A DNA stretch of 64,000 nucleotides. Source: DATBGZ01 sp036557785. GTDB taxonomy: Bacteria; Actinomycetota; Actinomycetes; Mycobacteriales; Micromonosporaceae. The notes under the pieces were generated by a model. That model was not told the origin of the DNA and searched no databases. It saw only the letters and a program-made list of their open reading frames with translations. Positions within the stretch are counted from its first letter, which is position 1. Each line of letters begins with the position of its first letter. The position numbers and the translations under genes are program-made. The stretch is from the NCBI GenBank assembly GCA_036557785.1, contig DATBGZ010000045.1:1-64000 (forward strand), in the 5' to 3' direction. This document shows, one piece after another, positions 1 to 7,894 of this stretch.

Positions 1-55
1 CGGACGACACGAAGATCAAAAAGGCCAGTGACCGGGCCACCCGGCAGGCGCGCCG

Positions 56-134
56 AGGTGGTCCCATCACTGGCAATCAGGTGGTCCCATGGTGCTGGCA
101 GAACTCAGCTCAAGGTGGTCCCTTCCTCATGGCA
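56..134. repeat. three imperfect direct repeats, possible IS21-like terminus
   Basis: Three copies of a 20-22 bp unit begin at 56, 79 and 113. Each starts AGGTGGTCCC and ends TGGCA, with a variable middle. Clusters of short repeats of this kind are typical of the ends of IS21-family elements, where the transposase binds. No transposase is visible because the window begins here. Positions 3-55 are open in one frame but too short to identify. The repeats are seen directly; the IS21 assignment is inference. Confidence 0.55.
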
Positions 135-485
135 GGCGACACCCTCGCCTCAGGCTCGGCCCTTCTGCAATCACCCATACAAATCTGGGGGACGCCACGC
201 AGGCAAGCAGACCTAGGCCGTTCCACGTTGGAACCGGCCCAGCCGGAACCCACAGTCGCGACGTCATGCGGCAACCTTATCGAGTGGTCCGAGTAGATCA
301 AGGAGAAGTAATGACCCCAAGGTCCAAACAGGTCAAAGAGCTAGCTGGATCAGCTCCAGGATAAGGTGGACGCCGTGCGGCCCGGGGCCTAGTCCTAGTA
401 GCCCCGCCAGGTGCCGAGCGTCTCCCCGGCCACCTTGCCCCTCAGGTGGTAACGACGTGGTTGCTGCTCGGGCGGACGTGCGGGC
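135..485. other. intergenic, no convincing gene
   Basis: About 350 bp before the hrpA stop codon. It is visibly less GC-rich around 240-365 than the neighbouring genes. A 17-codon ORF at 311-364, preceded by AAGGAG, reads MTPRSKQVKELAGSAPG. It is too short to assign and may be a truncated remnant linked to the repeat cluster on its left. Nothing else was recognised. Confidence 0.4.
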
Positions 486-3400
486 TCAGCGGAGGGCGTC
501 GATGAAACGGTAGATGCGTACCGGGGAGACCGGGTACGGCGTGCGCAGCTCCTGGGCGAACAGGCTGATCCGCAGCTCCTCGATCATCCACCGGACCTCC
601 ACCACGTCAGGAGCCTCGCGCCGGTACGCCGGCATCGTGGCGAGCAGGTCGTCGTACTCCGCCCTGACGTCGTGCACGTCCTGCATCCATGCCCGGTCGC
701 GTGACGGGTTGCCGGGCAGCCGCGACAGGCGCATCCCGATGCCGCGCAGATATCGGGGCAGGTCGGCCAGGCGCGCCACGCCGGTCGTGGTGACGAACCC
801 GGGGCGGATGAGCGCGACGAGATGCTCACGCATGTCCTCAATGGACGGTTCCAGCGCGGCTGGCTGAGGAGCGGCCAGCGCGAAGCGTACGGCGTGTGCG
901 GCCGCGACGACCTTCTCGACCGCGACCACGACCGAGGCGGTGAGGTCCGGCAGTTCGGCGTTGGCCGCGGCGCGCAGCCGAGCATGACCGGCGTCGTCGA
1001 AGGCCGGGCCACCGTGGCGGGCGATGATGGCGTCCATCGCGGCCGCGACGCAGTCCTCCAACAGATCCGGCACCCGGGCGTAGGGGTAGCGGGTCAGCCC
1101 CAGCTTGACCGCGTTGGTCAGGCGTTTGGAGAGCACGGGCACGGGCGTGGGCACCTCGAGGAGCAGCAGCCGTCGCGTGCCGGCCGCCATCGCGCGTGCC
1201 TGTTCCGCCGCCGAGGCGAAGGCCCGAACGCCCACGCTGTCCACCTCGTCGACGAGAGCCGGATAGGCGGTGACCTCCTGTCCGGCCCGCCGGCGCTGGA
1301 CGACCCGGGCCAGTGTGCCGGGGTGCCACTCGCGCAGCCCCGAGCGGGCAATGTCGTCAGTCGCCTCCTGGACCGCCGTGCGGGTCTTCGGCGCGAGCTC
1401 GCGGCGCAGGGCCTCAAGGTCCTTTCCTTCGGCCACGATGGCGCCGGAAGCGTCCTCGATGCGAAAGGTCATCCGCAGATGGTCGGGGACCCGGTCGGCG
1501 GTGAAGTCGTCCCGGTTGACCACGAGGCCCACCAGGGCGCGCAGCGTGGCCCGCAGCTCGTCCACGAGCAGGCCCGCCGGTTCGGTGGGCAGCGCCGCGT
1601 ACAGAGCCGCCGCGTAGTCGGGTACGGGTACCACCTGGCGCCGGATCTGCTTGGGCAGCGACCGGAGCAGCGCCGTGATGAGCTCGCGCCGCAGGCCGGG
1701 CACCTGCCAGTCGAAGCCCTCGGGGGTCACCTGGCCGAGCTGAACGAGTCCGATGTGGACGGTCACGCCGTCGGCGGCCCCGTCCGGTTCAGCCTGGCCG
1801 TCCGTGCGCTGGTCGCGCTGCGCGAAGTGGTAGGACAGCGCCAGCCGCAGCGAGCCCTGCCGCCACTGGTCGGGGTAGTCGGTGGGCGACGGCGCGTCGG
1901 CGGCCATTAGCTGTGCCCGGGTCAGCGTGAGCAGCTCCGGGTCGGTGCGGCGTGTCCGCTTCCACCAGGCGTCGAAGTGGCGGCCGGAGACGACCGGCGC
2001 CGGGACCCGAGCGTCGTAGAAGGCGAACAACGTCTCGTCGTCGGCGACGATGTCGTGCCGCCGTGCCCGGTGCTCCAGGTCCGCGACCTCGGCGAGCAGC
2101 GCCCGGTTGGCGTGGAAGAAGTGGTGCCGCGTCTGCCAGTCACCCTCGACGAGCGCGTGCCTAAGGAACAGCTCCCGGGACACGACGGGGTCGATGCGTC
2201 CATACTGGACAGAGCGGCCCATCACGAGCGGCAGACCGTACAGACTCACCCGTTCCGTGGCCACGACCGAGCCCCGGTCGGCGTCCCAGCGCGGCTCGCT
2301 GTACTCCCGCCGCACCAGGTGCGGCGCGAGCCGTTCGGCCCACTCGGGCTCGATGCGCGCCACGACCCGGGCCCACAGCCGTGACGTCTCCACGAGCTCG
2401 GCTGCCATGACCCAGGTCGGGTTGCGCTTGGCCAGGGCCGAGCCGGGGAAGATGGCGAACCGTGCACCGCGGGCGCCGATGTACTCCACGCCCGTACGTC
2501 CTCGTGGTGCACCGGAACCGCCCGTGCGCGGTGCCTTCGTGCCGTCCCGTAACCCGATGTGCGAGAGCAGCCCGGCCAGCAGCGCCTGGTGCACCAGGGC
2601 ACGGTCGACCTCCTCGATCGGCCCGGAGGGGATGCGTCGCGGGGCCGCCGGCGACGTCGATGTGCGTGGCGTGGGTTCGCCCGAGGTGCGCGGCGCACGG
2701 TCCGCGCCCATTCCCCGGACGATCTGGCGCAGTTGGTTCTCCAGGTCCTGCCACTCCCGGACTCGCAGGTAGTTGAGGAAGTCGGTGCGGCACAGCCGCC
2801 GGAACTGGCTCGACGAGAGCTGCTTCTGTTGCGTCACCAGGTAGCGCCAGAGGTTGAGCAGGGTGAGGAAGTCCGAGTCCGCGTCACGGAACCGGGCGTG
2901 CTGGGCGTCGGCGGCCTGCTGGTGCTCGAGCGGGCGCTCACGTGGGTCCTGTATGGACAGTGCCGCCGCGATCACGAGTACCTCGCGCAGGCAGCCGTTG
3001 CGCTGCGCCTCGAGCACCATCCGGCCCAGCCGAGGGTCGAGCGGGAGCTGCGCGAGCCGGGCACCGAGCGTAGTCAGGCTGGGGCTGACGCTCTGGTCGC
3101 GACGCGGGACTTGGACGCGCTGGCCGCGAGGCCGGTCCGGGTCGCTGCCGCCCTCAGGGGCGAACGCCCCGAGCTCGCGCAGCAACACCACGCCATCGCG
3201 CACGCTGCGCCGGTCCGGCGGCTCGACGAACGGGAACGTCGCGACATCGCCGAGGTCGAGGGCCGCCATCTGCAGGATGACCGAGGCCAGGTTGGTGCGC
3301 AGGATCTCCGGGTCGGTGAACTGCGGTCGGGCCTGGTAGTCCTCTTCGCTGTAGAGACGGATGCAGATGCCGTCGGAGGTCCGGCCGCAGCGGCCAGCAC

Positions 3401-4685
3401 GCTGGTTCGCCGACGCCTGCGAGACCGGCTCGATCGGCAGGCGCTGCACCTTCAGGCGCTGGCTGTAACGGGAGATGCGGGCGGTGCCCGGGTCGACGAC
3501 ATACCGGATGCCCGGCACCGTCAGCGATGTCTCGGCCACGTTGGTCGCGAGCACCACACGACGCCCGGTGTGCGGGCTGAAGACGCGCAGTTGGTCGGCC
3601 GTGGACAAGCGAGCGAACAGCGGTAGCACCTCCAGCGCCCCCGCCTGCACCAGCGCGAGGTTGCGGCGGCGCAGCGCGTCGGCGGTATCGCGGATCTCCC
3701 GTTCGCCGGAGAGGAAGACCAGGATGTCCCCCGGCCCCTGCGCCGCCAATTCGTCAACCGCGTCGCAGATCGCGGTCACCTGGTCCCGGACCTCCTCCTC
3801 GGCCTGGCCTTCGTCCTGCGCTGGTTCATCCACAGTGGACAGCGGGCGGTACCGGAGCTCCACCGGGTAGGTGCGACCGCTCACCTCCAGGACGGGCACG
3901 GGCGAGTTCGTGGCGCGGGAGAAGTGGTCGGCGAAGCGCTGGGGGTCGATGGTCGCCGAGGTGATGATGAGCTTGAGATCCTCGCGGCGCGGTAGGAGCT
4001 GGGTCAGGTAGCCGAGCAGGAAGTCGATATTGAGGCTACGTTCGTGCGCCTCATCGATGATGATCGTGTCGTAGGAGAGCAGGGACCGGTCGTGCTGGGT
4101 CTCGGCGAGCAGGATGCCGTCGGTCATGAGCTTGACCAGGGTACGGTCGCCGACCTTTCCGGTGAACCGGACCTGGAAGCCGACCGCCTCGCCGAGCGGC
4201 GTCGCGAGCTCTGTGGCGATCCGCTCCGCGACCGACCGTGCCGCGATGCGGCGCGGCTGGGTGTGCCCGATCATGCCGCGCACGCCCCGGCCGAGGTCGA
4301 GGCAGATCTTGGGCAGCTGGGTGGTCTTGCCTGACCCCGTCTCGCCCGCGACCACCACGACGCGGTGATCGCGGATGGCCGCGGCTATGTCCTCCCGGCG
4401 CTGGCTGACCGGCAGCTCCTCCGGGTAGCGCACGATCGGGACGGACGAGGCCCGCGCGGCGAGCCTGGCCTCCGCCTCGACCACGCGGCCTGCCAGGTCT
4501 GCCAGGTCGGGCGCAGCGCGACCGTGGCCCGGGGTGGCCCGATGCAGGGCGCGGGCCAGGCGCTGCTCGTCGACGAGGGTGAGCCGCGCCACCCGCTCCC
4601 GAAGCGCGGCCGCCGTTGGCCGGTCATCGGATCCGCTCGGGCGGGGCGCGGAGTCGGCGTCGGTGGCGTGCATGACAGTGAGCAC
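486..4685 (-). CDS. hrpA: DEAH-box ATP-dependent RNA helicase HrpA
   Basis: A 1399-residue DExH helicase of the HrpA family, a cytoplasmic ATP-dependent RNA helicase. Walker A GETGSGKT lies at 114-121, DEAH at 211-214, SAT (motif III) at 243-245 and QRAGRCGR (motif VI) at 427-434. These are followed by the HA2/OB-fold region and the long C-terminal DUF3418 region usual for bacterial HrpA, and the length (about 1300-1400) fits. The start ATG at 4685 is followed by a second ATG at codon 5; either is possible. The gene stands alone, and its 5' side faces the small plus-strand gene at 4812. A rare-codon-free high-GC style matches the neighbours. The family assignment is very secure; the specific RNA target is unknown. 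Confidence 0.96.
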   Translation of the reverse strand: MLTVMHATDADSAPRPSGSDDRPTAAALRERVARLTLVDEQRLARALHRATPGHGRAAPDLADLAGRVVEAEARLAARASSVPIVRYPEELPVSQRREDIAAAIRDHRVVVVAGETGSGKTTQLPKICLDLGRGVRGMIGHTQPRRIAARSVAERIATELATPLGEAVGFQVRFTGKVGDRTLVKLMTDGILLAETQHDRSLLSYDTIIIDEAHERSLNIDFLLGYLTQLLPRREDLKLIITSATIDPQRFADHFSRATNSPVPVLEVSGRTYPVELRYRPLSTVDEPAQDEGQAEEEVRDQVTAICDAVDELAAQGPGDILVFLSGEREIRDTADALRRRNLALVQAGALEVLPLFARLSTADQLRVFSPHTGRRVVLATNVAETSLTVPGIRYVVDPGTARISRYSQRLKVQRLPIEPVSQASANQRAGRCGRTSDGICIRLYSEEDYQARPQFTDPEILRTNLASVILQMAALDLGDVATFPFVEPPDRRSVRDGVVLLRELGAFAPEGGSDPDRPRGQRVQVPRRDQSVSPSLTTLGARLAQLPLDPRLGRMVLEAQRNGCLREVLVIAAALSIQDPRERPLEHQQAADAQHARFRDADSDFLTLLNLWRYLVTQQKQLSSSQFRRLCRTDFLNYLRVREWQDLENQLRQIVRGMGADRAPRTSGEPTPRTSTSPAAPRRIPSGPIEEVDRALVHQALLAGLLSHIGLRDGTKAPRTGGSGAPRGRTGVEYIGARGARFAIFPGSALAKRNPTWVMAAELVETSRLWARVVARIEPEWAERLAPHLVRREYSEPRWDADRGSVVATERVSLYGLPLVMGRSVQYGRIDPVVSRELFLRHALVEGDWQTRHHFFHANRALLAEVADLEHRARRHDIVADDETLFAFYDARVPAPVVSGRHFDAWWKRTRRTDPELLTLTRAQLMAADAPSPTDYPDQWRQGSLRLALSYHFAQRDQRTDGQAEPDGAADGVTVHIGLVQLGQVTPEGFDWQVPGLRRELITALLRSLPKQIRRQVVPVPDYAAALYAALPTEPAGLLVDELRATLRALVGLVVNRDDFTADRVPDHLRMTFRIEDASGAIVAEGKDLEALRRELAPKTRTAVQEATDDIARSGLREWHPGTLARVVQRRRAGQEVTAYPALVDEVDSVGVRAFASAAEQARAMAAGTRRLLLLEVPTPVPVLSKRLTNAVKLGLTRYPYARVPDLLEDCVAAAMDAIIARHGGPAFDDAGHARLRAAANAELPDLTASVVVAVEKVVAAAHAVRFALAAPQPAALEPSIEDMREHLVALIRPGFVTTTGVARLADLPRYLRGIGMRLSRLPGNPSRDRAWMQDVHDVRAEYDDLLATMPAYRREAPDVVEVRWMIEELRISLFAQELRTPYPVSPVRIYRFIDALR

Positions 4686-4811
4686 TGTAGGCAGCGACGC
4701 CCGTCGCCCGCCCGTGAGTTAACTCCAGCCGGCCGGTGCTGTGGTGCGGAACACCGGGAATCGCGCTCCTCGGGCCGGGCTGGCGCCGCTGGGCCCGGGC
4801 AGACTTTGCGC

Positions 4812-5057
4812 GTGCATCGGACGGGAGCGGGGCCGGGCCCCGAACTGAAGGAGTTGCTCGCCGCTGGCCATCGGCGACTGGCCTGGGCAGCCTTCGTGCT
4901 GCTCGCGGCCGAGGCCCCGCTGACTGCGTGGCTCCGGCGCGGTGACGCGTGGCTGCTACCGCTGTCCGTTGCCGGCATGGTGGCGTACGCGATCGTCGTC
5001 GATGACCAGCTACGCCACCGCGCGGCCGCCAGACAAGCAGCCCTGCCGAGGCGTTGA
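4812..5057 (+). CDS. small two-helix membrane protein, hypothetical
   Basis: An 81-residue ORF starting with GTG at 4812. The in-frame sequence upstream is antisense to hrpA and looks non-coding, so the longer reading was not used. Two hydrophobic stretches (about residues 23-42 and 46-66, including LAWAAFVLLAAEAPLTAWL) are separated by an Arg/Asp loop, and an Arg-rich tail ends the protein. It is probably an inner-membrane protein. A perfect 17-bp hairpin follows its stop codon within 6 bp, which supports it as a real transcription unit. No function can be assigned. Confidence 0.55.
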   Translation: MHRTGAGPGPELKELLAAGHRRLAWAAFVLLAAEAPLTAWLRRGDAWLLPLSVAGMVAYAIVVDDQLRHRAAARQAALPRR

Positions 5058-5062
5058 CGCAG

Positions 5063-5099
5063 CCGGCCCGGGGCCGTCCTGCGGACGGCCCCGGGCCGG
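5063..5099. terminator. perfect 17-bp hairpin between convergent genes
   Basis: Positions 5063-5079 and 5083-5099 are exact reverse complements with a 3-nt loop (TGC). The hairpin lies 6 bp after the stop of the 4812 gene and about 60 bp from the stop of the convergent 5162 gene. There is no T-tract, as is common for actinobacterial terminators. It can serve both strands. Confidence 0.75.
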
Positions 5100-5161
5100 T
5101 CAGCTGCGAGGATCCAACCCTCGGGCCGATGGACGGCCCTTCGGTTTGATCCTGCCGGCGG

Positions 5162-6118
5162 TCAGCGGGACCGGTCTCCTCGACCCGACGTCTGCTGACC
5201 CGACCCCTGACCCATGCCCTGACGGGCCCGCTCGGCCGCCTCCTCGGCGGCGTTACGTCCCGCCTGTCCGGCGCTGCGCGCACCGGACTGCGCCTGCTCC
5301 TGCGCCTTGTCACCCAGGCGGCTGGCGCTGTCCTTGAGATCGGACGGGGACCAGTTGCGTCCGCCCGCGGGCTGCTGCTGTTGCTGCTGGCCGCTCGCGT
5401 TCTCCGGCCAGCGCTGGCCGCTCTGGGACGTGCCGTACGTGCCGGACGATACGTACGACCCGCCCTGGCCCGCGTGCTCATGCTGCTGCGCGCCGGCCCC
5501 AGCCTGCTGCTGACCGTACTGCTGGGCGCCGTACTGCTGCTGGCTCGCGTAGCGCTGGGTTCCCGTGCCGCCCATGGCTGCCCGCTCACCCATCGCGGCC
5601 TGCGCCTGCTGCTGGGCGATCTCGCTTCCGTCCCGCGCCAGGGCCCAGATGCAGAAGACCGACAGTGCGACCATCAGGATGGCCCACAGCGGGAAGTAGA
5701 CGAGGAAGAAGAAGTTGGCGACGACCGAGGCCACACAGAGCAGGATGGCGACCGGCCGTGCCCAGGTCGTGTTGCGGGCCAGCAGGGCAATGCCGGTGAC
5801 CGCGAGGAGCACCCCGAGGATCACGTGGAGCCAGCCCCAGCCCGTGCTGTTGAGGTGGTACGGGTAGTTCGCGCCCACCGTGTAGAAGTTCCTCCGGGCA
5901 AATCCGGCGATGCCCGAGAAGAAGTGGTACACGCCGAGCAGGAACAGCAGTGACGCCGCCAGGACCGATCCGCCCCGGGCCAGCATCGCCGCCGCGCTCG
6001 GTGGAGCCATCTGCCCGCGCTGCATCTGCCCGCTGTTGGTCTGACCGCTTTCCATCTGCCCCGTTCCCGGTGCCCGTGTGGCATTCCGGGTGCTTGATGC
6101 CCTGGTATTGGTCGTCAT
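5162..6118 (-). CDS. DUF7144-like four-helix membrane protein with Gln-rich tail
   Basis: A 318-residue membrane protein. After a hydrophilic Gly/Gln/Met N-terminus come four helices at about 51-71, 95-114, 121-141 and 143-161. The WGWLHVILGVLL segment resembles the DUF7144-type actinobacterial membrane family. From about residue 165 the protein is a low-complexity Gln/Gly/Ala tail with repeated QQ and YGxQQ blocks, ending in a basic region; this tail is probably cytosolic and disordered. It is convergent with the 4812 gene and separated from it by the 5063 hairpin. The function is unknown. The family name rests on the helix pattern only, so it is moderate in confidence. Confidence 0.75.
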   Translation of the reverse strand: MTTNTRASSTRNATRAPGTGQMESGQTNSGQMQRGQMAPPSAAAMLARGGSVLAASLLFLLGVYHFFSGIAGFARRNFYTVGANYPYHLNSTGWGWLHVILGVLLAVTGIALLARNTTWARPVAILLCVASVVANFFFLVYFPLWAILMVALSVFCIWALARDGSEIAQQQAQAAMGERAAMGGTGTQRYASQQQYGAQQYGQQQAGAGAQQHEHAGQGGSYVSSGTYGTSQSGQRWPENASGQQQQQQPAGGRNWSPSDLKDSASRLGDKAQEQAQSGARSAGQAGRNAAEEAAERARQGMGQGSGQQTSGRGDRSR

Positions 6119-6499
6119 AGTTCGCCCCCATGCGATCTCGGCTTGTCAGGGCTACCGCATGCTCCCCGTTTGCGGAGCGGCCGTGGTTTCGGCGGCAATC
6201 CGTTCGCCGCGGATGTCACGGCTGAAGCGGTTTCAGTAGCGATCGTCTCTCCGGTCGGGCCCGGCACGGGGGGAAACCGCGAAGTTGGCCCACAGCAAGG
6301 ACACCGGTGCCGGTACGCACGAGGCGCGACGGGCCACCAACGGTGCCGGCCGCGACTCGTGGCCAGTCGTCGGGCGGCGCTGGCAGGCGAGTCGCACGCG
6401 CCAGCGGTAGCCGCCATGGACCGCAGAACCGTTCTGCATCTGGTGATGCTGACGGCGGGCCGCAGCGACCACCGTGGTCGCCGGGCGTGCTGGGACGGG
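6119..6499. other. intergenic region, probable promoter of the 5162 gene
   Basis: A 381-bp stretch between the conservon GTPase stop (6500) and the start of the DUF7144-like gene (6118), both on the minus strand. It should hold the promoter of the latter and the end of the conservon transcript. I saw no clear -10/-35 pair, hairpin with tail or credible small ORF. Confidence 0.4.
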
Positions 6500-7102
6500 T
6501 CAGCCCACAGCCGCGGGTTGACCCCAGGCGGACTTCATCGCGTGCTCGACGAGGCAGATCAGCGCGTCGCGCGCCGACTCACGCTGGCGGGCATCGATCA
6601 TCATGACCGGGACGCCAGGGTCGAGGTTGAGCGCGAGCTGCACCTCGGCCGTCTCGAAGCGCCGCGTTCCATCGAACTGGTTCACCGCGACGATGAACGG
6701 CACGCTGCGCCGCTCGAAGTAATCCACCGACGGGAAGCAATCGGCGAGCCGTCGGGTGTCAGCGAGCACGATCGCTCCGATCGCACCGAGCGACAGCTCG
6801 TCCCAGACGAAGAGGAACCGGTCCTGCCCCGGCGTGCCGAACAGGTAGAGCACGAGGTCGTGGTTGAGCGTGATCCGGCCGAAGTCCATCGCGACAGTGG
6901 TGGTCTGCTTGGACTGAACCTGAGACGTGTCGTCGATGCCGATGCTCTCGTCGGTGAGGTACTCCTCGGTGAGCAACGGTTGGATCTCACTCACCGCGCC
7001 GACGAGCGTGGTTTTCCCGACGCCGAAGCCGCCCGCGACGAGGATCTTCAGGGCGACGGGGAGGCTTTCCTCTCCGTCGATGTCAGAGGGACCGTAGGCC
7101 AT
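6500..7102 (-). CDS. conservon small GTPase (CvnD-type)
   Basis: A 200-residue Ras-like GTPase of the actinobacterial conservon type. GGFGVGKT (24-31) is the P-loop, GTPGQ (89-93) corresponds to the switch II DxxGQ region, and NQFD (141-144) replaces the usual NKxD. It is the last gene of a four-gene minus-strand operon. Its start at 7102 overlaps the stop of the DUF742 gene (7083) by 20 bp, so translation is probably coupled. Conservon products are thought to form a membrane-associated signalling complex analogous to eukaryotic G-protein systems. The family assignment is very clear; the signal and output are unknown. Confidence 0.93.
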   Translation of the reverse strand: MAYGPSDIDGEESLPVALKILVAGGFGVGKTTLVGAVSEIQPLLTEEYLTDESIGIDDTSQVQSKQTTTVAMDFGRITLNHDLVLYLFGTPGQDRFLFVWDELSLGAIGAIVLADTRRLADCFPSVDYFERRSVPFIVAVNQFDGTRRFETAEVQLALNLDPGVPVMMIDARQRESARDALICLVEHAMKSAWGQPAAVG

Positions 7103-7466
7103 CGAGGACCGCCTTGAATACGCGCTCAGTGGGAAGTTGTGCGGCCGGTGCGGGGGAGCGGGTCCTGATGTACCCGCGGTCGAGCAGATCGCCGAGGAGC
7201 ACGCGCACGGTGCCCGTCGGCAGGTCCATCCGGGTCGCCAGCTCGGCCACGGAGACTGGGCTCTGGGCGAGTCGGACGATCGCCGAGAGTTCCGGCTGCA
7301 GTCCGGCGTCGACCTGTGCCAGCGTCCTCGTGGCCATGATGAGTGTAATCAGGTCGAACTCGCCGCGGCGGGGTCTGGTCCGGCCGGAGGTCATCGCGTA
7401 ATGGCGGACGACAGGACCGGCGTCTTCGTCGACCCATTCGGGATCGGGGCGTTCCGGTGCGGTCAT
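7083..7466 (-). CDS. DUF742 protein (CvnC-type)
   Basis: A 127-residue DUF742 protein, the third member of the conservon. A winged-helix-like core (VAELATRMDLPTGTVRVLLGDL, given here in part) is followed by the typical basic ending with KAVLDGLRSL. It lies 8 bp after the roadblock gene stop (7475) and overlaps the GTPase start. DUF742 proteins occur almost only in conservons and are presumed to bridge the GTPase and the sensor kinase, although the HTH-like fold also allows DNA binding. Confidence 0.92.
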   Translation of the reverse strand: MTAPERPDPEWVDEDAGPVVRHYAMTSGRTRPRRGEFDLITLIMATRTLAQVDAGLQPELSAIVRLAQSPVSVAELATRMDLPTGTVRVLLGDLLDRGYIRTRSPAPAAQLPTERVFKAVLDGLRSL

Positions 7467-7474
7467 CTGGAGTA

Positions 7475-7891
7475 CTACCCCTCGGCGGGCGTCGACCGGA
7501 CGGGCGTCGACAGGTACTGGCCGACTCGTGCCACGAGCATCTCCATCTCATAGGCGATGAGTCCGACGTCGGCATCCTCGGTCGCGAGTACCGCGATGCA
7601 GGCGCCGTTGCCTCCCGCGGTGACGAAGATGAACCCGGCCTCCATCTCGATGATGGTCTGCCGAACGGCGCCCCGGCCGAACCGACGGCCGGCGCTGCGC
7701 GCGAGGCCGTGCATGCCCGAGGCGACCGCGGAGAGGTGCTCCGCCTCTTCCCGGGACAGGCCGGTGGACTTCGCGATCAGGATCCCATCGTGCGACAGCA
7801 CGACAGCCTGATGGACGTGGGCCACCCGGTCAACCAGGTCGTTCACCAGCCAACTGATGTCGACCGACGCGCTTGCTCGCTGCGCCGCCAC
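7475..7891 (-). CDS. roadblock/LC7 domain protein (CvnB-type)
   Basis: A 138-residue roadblock/LC7 protein. The fold is recognisable from WLVNDLVDRVAHVHQAVVLS near the N-terminus and the FIFVTAGGNGACIAVLA strand later. These proteins act as GAPs or scaffolds for small GTPases (the MglB family), so the GTPase two genes downstream is the likely partner. It starts 3 bp after the sensor kinase stop, which supports a single transcript. Confidence 0.93.
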   Translation of the reverse strand: MAAQRASASVDISWLVNDLVDRVAHVHQAVVLSHDGILIAKSTGLSREEAEHLSAVASGMHGLARSAGRRFGRGAVRQTIIEMEAGFIFVTAGGNGACIAVLATEDADVGLIAYEMEMLVARVGQYLSTPVRSTPAEG

Positions 7892-7894
7892 TGG

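Noticed and set aside
822..1910. Long plus-strand ORF over hrpA
   Set aside because: Antisense to the hrpA gene, with Arg/Gly/Pro-rich low-information sequence; a GC-driven shadow.
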